The notes beneath the pieces were generated by a model. The model made no database searches, had not been told where the DNA came from, and saw only the letters and a list, made by a program, of their open reading frames with translations. Made by a program: the position numbers and the translations under genes. From positions 17,500 to 81,499 of the forward strand of contig JAUNUF010000003.1 in the NCBI GenBank assembly GCA_030538315.1: DNA of 64,000 nucleotides, read 5' to 3'. The stretch is from Propionibacteriaceae bacterium (GTDB lineage Bacteria > Actinomycetota > Actinomycetes > Propionibacteriales > Propionibacteriaceae). Within the stretch, counting starts at the first letter, position 1. Every line of letters begins with the position of its first letter. This document shows, in pieces, positions 8,319 to 17,500 of this stretch.

Positions 8319-9373
8319 GATTGAACCAACTCTAGGAGAGATTTCCGGTCTGGCTTGCCACCGCCGGTGCGCGGCAGCTGCTTGACGATGACCAGTTGCC
8401 TGGGCAGCGCCGCGGGAGGAAGGGCCGAGCGGAGGGTTTCCCGCCAGCCATCGAGCGTGCCGGAGGGTGCGAACAGCACGACGCGGGCGCCCCACTCCGC
8501 ATCGTCGACGGCGAGCACCTCCGCCTCCGGATCGACGGCGAGCACGGCCCGACGGACGGCCGCGAGGTCGACGTTGACGCCGCCGGAGATGATCACGTCG
8601 TCGACGCGCCCCTCGATGATGAGGCGGTCGCCTTCCCACCGCCCCCTGTCGTTGGTGAGCACCCGCTGGGTGTCCTGCTGGTCCCTGAGCGTCGCCTGCG
8701 AGCTTGCGAGCCAGCGACGACGAAGGGCCGCCCGACCTTCCAGTCCAGCCTCACCCAGGTACCCCTCGAACACCATCGGCCCGGCGATCTCGACGCGGCC
8801 CCGATCCCCAAGTGTGATCTCCACACCCGGCAGCGGCACTCCGTCCCAGACAACCCCGCCGCAGGTCTCGCTCATGCCGTAGGTCTCGATGACGCGGATC
8901 CCAGCGTGCTCGGCACGCGCCCGCAGTTCGGGGCGCAGCGCGGCCCCGCCCACCAGCACGGCGTCGAACCGGGCCAAGGTCTCGGCGAGTTCCTGCGATT
9001 CCAGCGCCCGGTACAGCTGCGTCCCGACGACGGAGAGGCAGTTGCGGCCCGGCACCAGCTCCAGATCCGCGAGATCCGACGATGCGGCGCGTACGCCGTC
9101 GCCCAGCAGCCCGCGCACCAGCACCATCAACCCCGCCACGTACTGCGGCGCAAGGGTCAGGTGCCACGTGGCGGCGAAGCCGAGCCGCTCTTCGGCCGCG
9201 CGCGCAGCGGCGACCAACGCTTCGCGATGCAGCACCACCAGCTTCGCATCTCCGGTGGAACCGGAGGTGGCGACCACCGCGCAATCAGCCGGGGGCACGC
9301 CGCTGCCAGGCGCCAACCACAGCCCCGGCCCGCCGTCGAGAAACTCCGCGACGGCCAGCGATTCCTCTTGCAT
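8315..9373 (-). CDS. menE: o-Succinylbenzoate-CoA ligase with repeat-encoded insertion
   Basis: Short-form ANL ligase of 352 aa that makes OSB-CoA. It has the P-loop ATSGSTGDAK, TYGMSETCGG, GRVDDVIISGG and the catalytic lysine region RTGGGKPDR near the C-terminus. Between EGYLGEAGL and TNDRGRW, where relatives usually have only a few residues before the TNDRG block, there is an Arg/Ala/Gln-rich stretch of about 20 residues (about 214-231). It is exactly the segment encoded by the dispersed repeat at 8680-8730. The insertion lies next to the hinge between the two domains; whether it affects activity is unknown. This is the first gene of the men operon and is divergent from the small membrane protein gene at 9409. 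Confidence 0.92.
   Translation of the reverse strand: MQEESLAVAEFLDGGPGLWLAPGSGVPPADCAVVATSGSTGDAKLVVLHREALVAAARAAEERLGFAATWHLTLAPQYVAGLMVLVRGLLGDGVRAASSDLADLELVPGRNCLSVVGTQLYRALESQELAETLARFDAVLVGGAALRPELRARAEHAGIRVIETYGMSETCGGVVWDGVPLPGVEITLGDRGRVEIAGPMVFEGYLGEAGLEGRAALRRRWLASSQATLRDQQDTQRVLTNDRGRWEGDRLIIEGRVDDVIISGGVNVDLAAVRRAVLAVDPEAEVLAVDDAEWGARVVLFAPSGTLDGWRETLRSALPPAALPRQLVIVKQLPRTGGGKPDRKSLLELVQS
8680..8730 (-). repeat. Dispersed GGTCCCTGAGC palindromic repeat, copy A (in menE)
   Basis: About 51 bp. On the plus strand it opens with GGTCCCTGAGC and closes with CGAAGGGCCG; the middle contains CTGCGAGCTTGCGAGCC and a GTCGC/GCGAC pair that could form a stem. It shares arms and core with copies at 17635, 33797 and 61250. 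It is read in frame by menE in the opposite orientation to the arm naming, adding residues such as LRRRWLASSQATLRD. Confidence 0.85.
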
Positions 9374-9408
9374 CCCGTCACCCTAGCGGCGGCGGGTAGA
9401 CTTGGCCC

Positions 9409-9660
9409 ATGCCCAGAATCCTGCTGATCATCGCCGTCGTGATGCTCACCGTGTACTGCGTGGTGGAAGTTGCCCAGTCACGGGGGTACAAGGTGCGCGC
9501 GATGCCGCGGTGGCTCTGGGCCTTCGCTGTGATCGCCCTGCCCGTCGTCGGCCCGGTGTCGTGGCTCATCCTCGGGCGCCCCATCAAGGACCAGCCCCAG
9601 CTTCGCCGCGGGCATCGCGCCCCGGATGACGACGAGGATTTCCTGCGCGGCCTGCGCTGA
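9409..9660 (+). CDS. Small membrane protein with PLD-nuclease N-terminal-like domain
   Basis: Protein of 83 aa with two hydrophobic segments: an N-terminal helix (about 3-20) and a second one carrying the ALPVVGPVSWLILGRP pattern typical of the PLDc_N (phospholipase D-nuclease N-terminal) family of small membrane proteins, followed by a charged Asp-rich tail. There is no catalytic HKD motif, so it is not an enzyme by itself. It stands alone, divergent from menE and ahead of dhaL with 56 bp between. The biological role is unknown. Confidence 0.85.
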   Translation: MPRILLIIAVVMLTVYCVVEVAQSRGYKVRAMPRWLWAFAVIALPVVGPVSWLILGRPIKDQPQLRRGHRAPDDDEDFLRGLR

Positions 9661-9662
9661 TT

Positions 9663-9702
9663 TTGCACGTTCAAGAACCAGCTATGCTTACCTGGTTCTG
9701 AA
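9663..9702 (+). promoter_or_regulatory. Candidate dhaL promoter with inverted-repeat operator
   Basis: A perfect 8-bp inverted repeat, AGAACCAG (9674-9681) and CTGGTTCT (9692-9699), is separated by 10 bp. It surrounds a TATGCT that could be a -10 box (9684-9689), with TTGCAC (9663-9668) as a possible -35, though the 15-bp spacer is short. The placement would let a dimeric repressor block RNA polymerase. The repressor is not identified. Confidence 0.5.
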
Positions 9703-9716
9703 CCTAGGAGGACGTT

Positions 9717-10337
9717 GTGGGAGCAGGAGTGACGATGGTGGCCGAGTGGCTGCTGGAGTGCTCGCGCGAGTTCGCCGCACGGGTTGACGAGCTGGATGAG
9801 CTCGATCAGATCCTGGGTGACGGAGATCACGGCACGAACATGTGCCGCGGCTTCGCGGCGGCCGAAACCCTTGAGCTGGGCCCCACCATGCACGCCTCGG
9901 ATGCGCTGCGGCATGTGGGCATGGCCCTCGTCCAGAACGTTGGCGGCGCCTCCGGCCCGCTGTTCGGCACGTTCTTCCTGCGAGTGGGCGCCAACTGGGA
10001 TCCCTCCCTCAGCACGGCTGGCCTCGCGCGCGCCGTCCGCGAGGGCGTCTCCGGAGTGCAGGCCCGAGGCAAGGCAGAGGCGGGCGACAAGACCATGGTC
10101 GACGCCCTGCTCGCCGCCGCAGAGTCGTTGGAGGCCTCGGCTGCCGCCGGGGAGGAGCCCGCCGTCGCACTGGAGAAAAGCGCCGAAGGCGCCGAGGCGG
10201 GCCGAGACGCCACCGTCGAGATGGTGGCCAAACGAGGCCGCGCTGCGCTGAAGGCTGATGTCTCGGTGGGCGTGGTGGATCCGGGAGCGGTGTCGATGGC
10301 GCTCATTCTGCGCACTGCGGTTCGTCACATCGGCTAG
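9717..10337 (+). CDS. dhaL: DhaL-type (DAK2) dihydroxyacetone kinase subunit
   Basis: DAK2-domain protein of 206 aa, the ATP/ADP-binding subunit of dihydroxyacetone kinase. The metal-binding loop LGDGDHGTNM (about 33-42), the GGASGPLFGTFFL helix and the GDKTMVDAL motif are all present. It starts with GTG five bases after a perfect AGGAGG (9706-9711). The usual partners DhaK and DhaM are not in the window, so it may serve a distant DhaK or act in another phosphoryl transfer. An inverted-repeat operator overlaps its presumed promoter. Confidence 0.88.
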   Translation: MGAGVTMVAEWLLECSREFAARVDELDELDQILGDGDHGTNMCRGFAAAETLELGPTMHASDALRHVGMALVQNVGGASGPLFGTFFLRVGANWDPSLSTAGLARAVREGVSGVQARGKAEAGDKTMVDALLAAAESLEASAAAGEEPAVALEKSAEGAEAGRDATVEMVAKRGRAALKADVSVGVVDPGAVSMALILRTAVRHIG

Positions 10338-10378
10338 CTGCTACCCGGCCCCATACATTGGGGGTTTAGGCTGGTGCC

Positions 10379-11197
10379 ATGAGCTATGAGGCACCTCACA
10401 AGGCAGTCATTTTGGCCCGCGGCCTGGGTTCGCGGATGCGTAAGGAAGCTGAGGGTGTTGACCTCAGCGCAGAGCAGTCGAAGGCCGCTGACGCGGGCGT
10501 GAAGGCGATGATCTCGGTGGGTCGTCCGTTCCTGGATCACGTGATCACCGCGATCGCGGATGCCGGGTTCACCGACATCTGCCTGGTGATCGGCCCGGAG
10601 CACGACATGATCCGCGATTACTACGACAACGTCGAAAAGCAGCGGGTGTCGATCTCGTATGCCGTCCAGGAAGAACCGCTGGGCACCGCCAACGCCGTCC
10701 TCGCGGCCGAGGAGTTCGCTGGCGACGACCGCGTGCTGGTGATCAACTCGGACAACTACTACCCCACCGCCGCCCTCGAGCTGCTGCAGGACGTGCCGGG
10801 CTCCGCGCTGGTCGGCTTCACCCGGGGCGGCATGCTCACCAAGTCCAACATCGCCCCGGAGCGGATCGCCGCGTTCGCGTTGGCCACCGCAGACTCCGAG
10901 GGCAACCTCGACGAGCTCGTCGAGAAGCCCGAGCCCGCCACCATCGAGCGTCTCGGCGACGACGCAGTCATCTCGATGAACTGCTGGCTGTGCACCCCGG
11001 CGATCTTCGCCGCCGCCAAGGCCATCCCCATGTCGGCCCGTGGCGAGTACGAGATCACCGACGCCGTGCGTCGCGCCATCGACGACGGTGACCCGTATGC
11101 CGTCGTGCGTGCCGATGAGGGCGTGCTCGACATGTCCAACCGCGGCGACATCGCCTCCGTCGTTGAAGCCCTCGGTGATCGCGAGGCCCGCCTGTGA
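10379..11197 (+). CDS. Sugar-phosphate nucleotidyltransferase
   Basis: GT-A fold nucleotidyltransferase of 272 aa. The N-terminal nucleotide-binding motif reads AVILARGLGSRM (usual LAAGxGTRM with a substitution), followed by a distal lysine and PFLDHVITAIADAGFTDI, QEEPLGTANAVLAA, the metal Asp in VINSDNYYP, and VEKPE. The product is probably an NDP-sugar. It ends in a GTGA overlap with a GHMP kinase gene, so kinase and nucleotidyltransferase probably act in sequence on one sugar: phosphorylation at C1, then nucleotide transfer. The exact sugar cannot be read from sequence. Compared with RmlA/GalU it is of similar length. Confidence 0.85.
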   Translation: MSYEAPHKAVILARGLGSRMRKEAEGVDLSAEQSKAADAGVKAMISVGRPFLDHVITAIADAGFTDICLVIGPEHDMIRDYYDNVEKQRVSISYAVQEEPLGTANAVLAAEEFAGDDRVLVINSDNYYPTAALELLQDVPGSALVGFTRGGMLTKSNIAPERIAAFALATADSEGNLDELVEKPEPATIERLGDDAVISMNCWLCTPAIFAAAKAIPMSARGEYEITDAVRRAIDDGDPYAVVRADEGVLDMSNRGDIASVVEALGDREARL

Positions 11198-12381
11198 AGT
11201 GGTTCGTCCCCGGCCGCCTCGAAGTACTGGGAAAGCACACGGATTACGCAGGCGGCCGGTCGCTGCTGGCTGCCGTGGACCGCGGCATCACCATCACCCT
11301 GGAAGACGCTGAAGACGCGTTCCATGCCTCCACCACCGCCGTCGACGGCGAACTGCGCCTCATCCCCGGCGAACCGGCGGATCTGCCGAAGGGGCATTGG
11401 GGCAACTACGTCCAGGCCACCCTGGACCGGCTGCATCTCAACTTCGGCGAGCTGAAGCCAGCGCGGCTGGTGATCGATTCCACCCTGCCGCTGGCCTCCG
11501 GCATGTCGTCGTCCTCGGCGCTGGTGGTCGCCGTCGCGTTGGCCGTGATCGACCACAACGACATCCGCTCCCGCGAGGAGTGGACCAGCAATATCCACAG
11601 CGACATCGACCTGGCCGGCTACATGGCCACCATGGAAAACGGCCTGACGTTCGGCACCCTCGAAGGGTTCCGCGGCGTCGGCACCTTCGGCGGCTCCGAA
11701 GACCACACCGCCATGCTGTGCTGCCACGAGGGCAAGCTCACGGAGTTCACCTTCTGCCCCATCGAGGAACACGTCTCCGTGGACCTGCCAGCCGAATGGT
11801 CGTTCGTCGTGGCCGTCTCCGGCGTGCTCGCGGAGAAGACCGGCGCCGCGCTGGAGTCGTACAACAACGCCTCGCTGCGCGCCCGCGAACTCACCACCGC
11901 CTGGAACGACGCCACCGGCCGCGAGGACGCCGTCCTCGCAGACGCCCTGGCCTCCGACGAGGACGCCCTCGAGGGGTTGCGCGCCATCGCCGCCCACGAC
12001 GAGGCACTCACCCGTCGCTTGACGGCGTTCGTCACGGAGTCAGAGGTCGTCATCCCGCAGGCCATCAAGGCCCTGCAGGCCGGGGATTTCGAGGCGTTCG
12101 GCCGCGCCGTCGACCTCTCACAGCGCAACGCCGACGAGCAGCTGGGCAACCAGATCGACGAGACCAACCGCCTCCAGACCCTGGCCCGCGAGCTCGGCGC
12201 CACCGCCTCCGCCGGCTTCGGCGCAGGTTTCGGCGGCTCCGTCTGGGCGCTGGTCAAGACTGACGAGGCTGACGCCTTCGCCGAGAAGTGGCTGGATGCC
12301 TACGTGGCCGAGTATCCCGAGGTCGCCAACACCGCGTCGACGATCGTCACCCGCCCCGGAGGCCCGGCCCGTCGCCTCTGA
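11194..12381 (+). CDS. GHMP-family sugar kinase, galactokinase-like
   Basis: Protein of 395 aa with the galactokinase signature PGRLEVLGKHTDYAGG at the N-terminus, the ATP-binding glycine/serine loop LPLASGMSSSSAL (GHMP motif 2), GGSEDHTAML around the likely catalytic Asp, and a C-terminal GFGAGFGGSVWALV motif 3. The usual GEHTDY carries Lys instead of Glu (GKHTDY), so substrate preference may differ from classical GalK. It starts with GTG in a 4-bp overlap with the nucleotidyltransferase gene. It is followed by the 19-21 bp repeat array and palindrome that separate it from the convergent CDF transporter. Confidence 0.85.
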   Translation: MKWFVPGRLEVLGKHTDYAGGRSLLAAVDRGITITLEDAEDAFHASTTAVDGELRLIPGEPADLPKGHWGNYVQATLDRLHLNFGELKPARLVIDSTLPLASGMSSSSALVVAVALAVIDHNDIRSREEWTSNIHSDIDLAGYMATMENGLTFGTLEGFRGVGTFGGSEDHTAMLCCHEGKLTEFTFCPIEEHVSVDLPAEWSFVVAVSGVLAEKTGAALESYNNASLRARELTTAWNDATGREDAVLADALASDEDALEGLRAIAAHDEALTRRLTAFVTESEVVIPQAIKALQAGDFEAFGRAVDLSQRNADEQLGNQIDETNRLQTLARELGATASAGFGAGFGGSVWALVKTDEADAFAEKWLDAYVAEYPEVANTASTIVTRPGGPARRL

Positions 12382-12390
12382 CTGGTCGAG

Positions 12391-12520
12391 GCACCGGCGC
12401 CTGCCTTACTGGACGACGCCTGCCCAAATCGAAGACGCCTGCCTTCCTGACGAAGGCGCCTGCCCTAGTCAAAGTGGCCTGCTCTATAGAGCAGGCCACT
12501 GCGCCTAAGGCAGGCGCCAC
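12391..12520. repeat. 19-21 bp tandem repeat array with flanking inverted copies
   Basis: The word GCCTGC recurs at 12399, 12418, 12437, 12458 and 12477, that is every 19, 19, 21 and 19 bp, inside degenerate units of the form GACGCCTGCC plus about nine less conserved bases. The last unit becomes the left arm of the palindrome at 12473-12500. An inverted copy GGCAGGCGCC follows at 12509-12518 and can pair with GGCGCCTGCC at 12455-12464. The array lies between two convergent genes. Confidence 0.8.
12473..12500. terminator. 28-bp perfect palindrome, candidate bidirectional terminator
   Basis: The 28 bp read identically on both strands, with TATA at the centre. Together with the outer GGCGCCTGCC/GGCAGGCGCC arms they could form a very long hairpin. 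The site is tail-to-tail between the sugar-kinase gene (ends 12381) and the CDF transporter gene (ends 12558). There is no T-run, so termination is inferred from position and structure only. Confidence 0.55.
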
Positions 12521-12557
12521 TCTCCCAAACCAACCGTCACGACGGTGACAGGGCTGG

Positions 12558-13469
12558 TCAGATGAGGAACTCGTCCTCGTAGCTGCGGGGGTCTTCGATA
12601 GGTTCGAGGTGCCCCAGCACGCGGAGGTCTGGGAACTCGGCCTGGATGAGGTCGACGAGGTTCTCCATTTCGTCGTGGCCCTGCTGCACCGTCCACCAGC
12701 CGGGCACCAGCATGTGCATCTCCATGTAGGCGCGCGCGCCGCTGACGCGGGTGCGGAAGGCGTGGAACGCCATCTGGTCCGACGTGTGCTCGGTGAGGAT
12801 CTCACGCAGCCGCTTGTTGGTCTCCTTGGGCAGCGACTCGTCCATCAGGCCGGACGACGACTCCATCACGAGGCGCCAACCCGTCCACAGGATGTTGAGG
12901 CCCACCCCGATGGCGATGATCGGGTCCAACCAGTACCAGCCGGTGAGGCCCACGAGAAGGATGCCGACGAGGACGCCCGCCGTCGTGATCAGATCGGTGT
13001 AGAGGTGCTTGGCATCTGCGCGCAGCGTGATGGAGTTGTGCTTCTTGCCGGCTCGCATCAGCACGAACGCGACGGCGCCGTTGATCAGGGCGGCGACGAC
13101 CGAGATCGCCAAACCGAGGCCCACCTCTTCGATGGGTTGCGGGTCCATCAGGCGCCGGATGGCGAACACCAGGATGGTGGCCGCGGCGATGAAGATCATC
13201 ACTCCTTCGACACCAGAGGAGAAGTATTCGGCCTTCGAGTGCCCGAAGTGGTGGTTCTTGTCCGCCGGGCGCGCTGCGAGCTTGAGCACGTAGAGCGCCA
13301 CGAACGCCGCGATGAGGTTGACCACGGATTCCGCCGCGTCGGAGAGCAGGCCGACGGAGCCGGTCACCCACCACGCCGACATCTTGAGGCAGATGGTGGC
13401 GACGGCTGCCGCAATGGACAGCCAGGCGAACTTCGTCAGGTCAACGCGCTGGGCGGGATAGGTAGGCAC
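12558..13469 (-). CDS. CDF-family divalent metal cation transporter
   Basis: Cation diffusion facilitator of 303 aa with about six transmembrane helices and a C-terminal cytoplasmic domain (from about residue 200) ending in an acidic tail. The helix-2 metal site, usually D/HxxxD, reads SDAAESVVN, so Glu and Asn stand in the ligand positions. The helix-5 site is normal (KHLYTD, HxxxD). Start is a GTG that places about a dozen residues before helix 1; frames further upstream lack typical sequence. It probably exports a divalent metal in exchange for protons; which metal cannot be stated given the changed site. It is convergent with the sugar-kinase operon. Confidence 0.85.
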   Translation of the reverse strand: MPTYPAQRVDLTKFAWLSIAAAVATICLKMSAWWVTGSVGLLSDAAESVVNLIAAFVALYVLKLAARPADKNHHFGHSKAEYFSSGVEGVMIFIAAATILVFAIRRLMDPQPIEEVGLGLAISVVAALINGAVAFVLMRAGKKHNSITLRADAKHLYTDLITTAGVLVGILLVGLTGWYWLDPIIAIGVGLNILWTGWRLVMESSSGLMDESLPKETNKRLREILTEHTSDQMAFHAFRTRVSGARAYMEMHMLVPGWWTVQQGHDEMENLVDLIQAEFPDLRVLGHLEPIEDPRSYEDEFLI

Positions 13470-13536
13470 CCGCCTATGGTCGCCCCACTGGCGCCTCAAC
13501 TCAAGCAAGGCAAGGCGACCCAAATCTAGATACGGG

Positions 13537-14490
13537 TCACTCCCCCGGCCCGCGAAGCACGTTGCGCAGCGGCTCACCGGCGGCGAGGGCGCGCAGCTGC
13601 TCGCCCAGGAATTCGCTGGCACCCTGCGGGCGGTCGCTGGCGATGTGGGGCGTGATCAGCACGTTGGGCTGCTCCCACAGCGGCGACTCCGCGGGCAACG
13701 GCTCGACGGCGGTCACGTCCAACGCGGCGGCAGCCAGGCGACCCGATTGCAGCGCCGCCAGCGACGCCTCCTCATCGACGGTGGTGCCCCGCCCCACGTT
13801 GACCAGCAGCGCGCCGTCCTTCAGCGCGGCCAGGCGGTCAGCGTTGAGGGCCTTCGCCGTCGCCTCGCCGCTGGGCAGGATCATGATCAGCAGGTCTGTT
13901 TCGGCGAGCACGCCGTCGATGTCGTCCTCCGTGACGACCGGGAAGCCGTGGCGCTCGCCGGCGCTGCGGGCAACGCCCGTCACCTCGGCCCCGAGCGCGG
14001 CCAGCAGAGGGGCCAGCGCCGAGGCGATCGAGCCGAAGCCCCACACCGTCACCCTCGCTCCGCGAAGGGAGACCACACGACCGTCGTCGCCGCGTTCGGC
14101 CACCGCACCGCCCAGGTAGTGGTCCCACTTCCGCTCACGCTGGCGCTCCATGGCAAGCGGCAGGAAGCGGACCAGGGCCAGCGACAACGCCAAGGCGTGC
14201 TCCGCGACAGTCACGTTGTGCAGGCCCACACCGCTGGTGATGGTCACATCATCGGCGAACCCTGCCGCGACGACGTTGTCCGGCCCGGCGGCCAGCCCCT
14301 GCACCAGCTTCAACCGGCCCATGCGGCGCGCGGCGTCCTCGATGATGGGGGTGGGTTGGCGCCATGCCACCAGCACTTCGGCGTCCAGATGCTCCTCTGG
14401 AACGGGCTCGCGATGGGGCACGACGACGACGTCCACGCCGTCGAAACTGGGCACCTCGCCCGGGTATGAACTGGGGATCACAACCTTCAT
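13537..14490 (-). CDS. D-2-hydroxyacid dehydrogenase, NAD-dependent
   Basis: Protein of 317 aa of the D-isomer-specific 2-hydroxyacid dehydrogenase family. The NAD-binding loop is GFGSIASAL (GxGxxxxxx form), the catalytic Arg is in LVNVGRGTTVDE, the Glu in AVEPLPAES and the His in ITPHIAS. It is shorter at the N-terminus than 3-phosphoglycerate dehydrogenase and has no ACT domain, so it is a glyoxylate/hydroxypyruvate- or phosphoglycerate-like reductase of unknown substrate. Start ATG at the end of a 70-bp divergent spacer shared with the glycyl-tRNA synthetase gene. Confidence 0.88.
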   Translation of the reverse strand: MKVVIPSSYPGEVPSFDGVDVVVVPHREPVPEEHLDAEVLVAWRQPTPIIEDAARRMGRLKLVQGLAAGPDNVVAAGFADDVTITSGVGLHNVTVAEHALALSLALVRFLPLAMERQRERKWDHYLGGAVAERGDDGRVVSLRGARVTVWGFGSIASALAPLLAALGAEVTGVARSAGERHGFPVVTEDDIDGVLAETDLLIMILPSGEATAKALNADRLAALKDGALLVNVGRGTTVDEEASLAALQSGRLAAAALDVTAVEPLPAESPLWEQPNVLITPHIASDRPQGASEFLGEQLRALAAGEPLRNVLRGPGE

Positions 14491-14560
14491 GCACCGACCC
14501 TACCCACCACCGCGCGTGCACCGGGTGGGGGTTCAGGCGGGAAGTCGATAGCATGACGGG

Positions 14561-17500
14561 GTGCTGACCATGCAAGATGCCCTCCGCCGTCTCTCCGATT
14601 ACTGGACCTCGAAGGGTTGCCTCACCTGGCAACCGTTCAACACCGAGGTCGGGGCCGGAACGATGAACCCCGCCACCGTGCTGCGCGTCCTCGGACCGGA
14701 GCCGTGGGACGTGGCCTATGTGGAGCCGTCGGTGCGGCCGGATGACTCGCGTTACGGCGAGAACCCCAACCGCCTGCAGATGCACACCCAGTTCCAGGTG
14801 ATCCTGAAGCCGGAGCCAGGCAACCCCCAGGAGCTCTACCTCGGCTCCCTCGAGGCCCTTGGCATCGATCTCTCCGCCCACGACGTGCGCTTCGTCGAGG
14901 ACAACTGGCAGCAGCCGGCCATCGGCGCGTGGGGCCTTGGCTGGGAGGTCTGGCTCGACGGCATGGAGATCACGCAGTTCACCTACTTCCAGCAGGTGGG
15001 CGGCCAGAACCTCGACCCCATCCCCGTGGAGCTCACCTACGGCGTCGAGCGCATCCTGATGGCACAGCAGGGCGTGACGCACTTCAAGGACATCGTCTAC
15101 TCCATCGCCTCCGACGGCCGCCCCGTCACGTACGGCGAGGCCTTCGGCCAGCAGGAGTACGAGATGAGCCGCTACTACCTCGACGACGCGGACGTCGAGG
15201 CCAACCGTCGCCTCTACGAGACCTACGTCTCGGAGGCCACGCGCATGGTGGAGCAGCGCCTCCCCGTGCCGGCGCACAGCTACATCCTGAAGTCCAGCCA
15301 CGCGTTCAACGTCATGGACGCCCGCGGCGCCATCTCGACGACGGAGCGCGCCAAGGCGTTTGCCACCATGCGTCGCCTGATGCGAGACACCGCCGCCCTG
15401 TGGATCGAGCGCCGCGAGGAGCTCGGCTTCCCGCTCATGCGCGAAGCCGCCGACGCGTCCTTCGACCAGGCTGGCTCCTCCGTCGCTGGCCTGGCTCAGG
15501 AACCGTTGGGTGACGAACCCCAGACCCTCGCCTTCGAGATCGGCGTGGAGGAACTTCCCCCGCACGTCGTCCCCCAGACCATTGACGCCGTGCGCACTGC
15601 GCTCACGGAGAAGCTCGCCGCCAGCCGCCTCACCCACGGTGACATCACCGTCGACGGCACCCCGCGCCGCATCGTCGCCATCGTCGACGGCGTGGCCGCC
15701 CGCGAGCCAGACGCCGAGCAGCTCCGCAAGGGCCCCAAGTGGAGCGCCGCCTTCGACGCAGACGGCAACCCCACCAAGGCCCTCGAAGGCTTCATGCGCG
15801 GCCAGGGTGTCACCGCTGATCAGGTCTCCAAGGCCGAGATCGGCGGCGCCGAGCATGCCGCCGTCTCCGTGAAGGTGGAGGGCCGCGACGTCCTCACCGT
15901 CGCGGGCGAGGCAATCGCCTCCATCGTGTCTGGCCTGCGTGCCGAGAAGAACATGCGCTGGAATGACGCCAACCTGTCCTTCTCCCGCGCCATCCGCTGG
16001 CTGGTCGCTCTCTGGGGCGAGACCGTGGTGCCCGTCAGCGTCTCCGGCCTCACCGCCGGCCGCACCACCTACCTGCAGCGCGCAGTCAAGGGCGAAGAGG
16101 GCGGCAAGCGCTCCGACGGCGCCCTCGTCGGCTTCGTCGACGTCGCCGCCGCAGATGACCTGCTGCCCACCCTCCGGCAGGGCGCGATCATCCTGGCCAC
16201 CGAGTCGCGCCGCGCCTCCGTCGTGCGCCAGGCCGAGCAGCTGGCGAGCGAAGCTGGCGGCTCCATCAATGTCGACGGCGAGGTCGCCGTCATCGACGAG
16301 ATCACCAACCTCGTGGAGGATCCCCGCGGCGTGCTGGGCAGCTTTGATGAGCGCTACCTCGATCTCCCCGAGCAGATCCTCACCGCCGTCATGCGCAAGC
16401 ACCAGCGCTACCTGCCCGTCTACAAGGACGGCAAGCTTGCCGCCCACTTCGTCACCATGGCCAACGGCCTGTGCGACGCAGACGTGGTGCGCACCGGCAA
16501 CGAATCCGTCATCCGCGCCCGCTACGAGGACGCCCTGTTCTTCTGGAACGCAGATCTCGCTGCCGAGAACGTCGACGGCTTCGTGCCCGGCCTTGACGCG
16601 CTGACCTTCGAGGATCGGCTGGGTTCGGTGGGCATGCGCGCCCGCCGCATCGCTGACGTGGCCGGCAAGCTGGCAGACCGCATTGGCATCGACGGCGCAG
16701 ACCGCGAGACCCTGACCCGTGCCGGTCAGCTCGCCAAGTTCGATCTGGCTACCCAGATGGTGGTCGAGATGAGCTCGCTCGCAGGCTTCATCGCGCGCGA
16801 GTACGCCGTCCGCAAGGGCGAGACGCAGGCAGTGGCGGACGCGCTCTACGAGATGGAGCAGCCGCACACCTCCGCAGACACCGTGCCGCAGTCCGTACCG
16901 GGCGCGCTGCTCGCCCTTGGAGACCGCTTCGACCTCCTGGCCGCCATGTTCGCGCTGGGTGCCAAGCCCACCGGGTCGTCTGACCCGTTCGGCCTGCGCC
17001 GCGCCGCGCTCGGCGTGGTACGCATCCTGCGTGAATCCGCCGGCACCCCGCTCGAGGGCCTCACGGTCCGCGCCGGGCTCGAGGACGCCGTCGCGCGTCT
17101 GGCTGAGCAGGGCGTGGACGTGGCCGAGGACGCCGTCGAATCCGCACTGGAGTTCACGATCGGCCGGTTCGCCCAGTTCCTGCGCGACGAGGGCCGCTCG
17201 GCAGATCTCGTCTCCGCAATCCTGCCCGCCGCCAACGCGCCCGGCCGCGCCGCCCGCCTGCTGGCTGAGCTCGACGAGGCCCAGGCCGGGGATCAGCTGC
17301 GCAACCTCGTTGCCACCAACGTGCGCATCTCGCGCATCCTGCCCGACGGCGTGGCTGCCGGGTACGACGCCTCGCGCCTGAGCGAAGGTGCCGAGGTGGC
17401 GTTGAAGGACGCCGTCGAGGCCGTTGCCGCAGACACCCCGGAGCAGCCCATGGGCGAGGTGCTCACCCGCACCGCCCCCGTGGTGGCCGCGGCCGCGAAG

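Noticed and set aside
9674-9699. DtxR-type iron box ahead of dhaL
   Set aside because: The reverse complement contains AGGTAAGCAT-like bases, but the outer arms do not match the DtxR consensus and the gene has no iron role.
12391-12520. CRISPR array
   Set aside because: The repeats are only 19-21 bp apart with no spacers of regular length and no cas genes nearby.
14249-16867. Long minus-strand frame antisense to glyQS
   Set aside because: Antisense shadow of the synthetase gene with no family resemblance.
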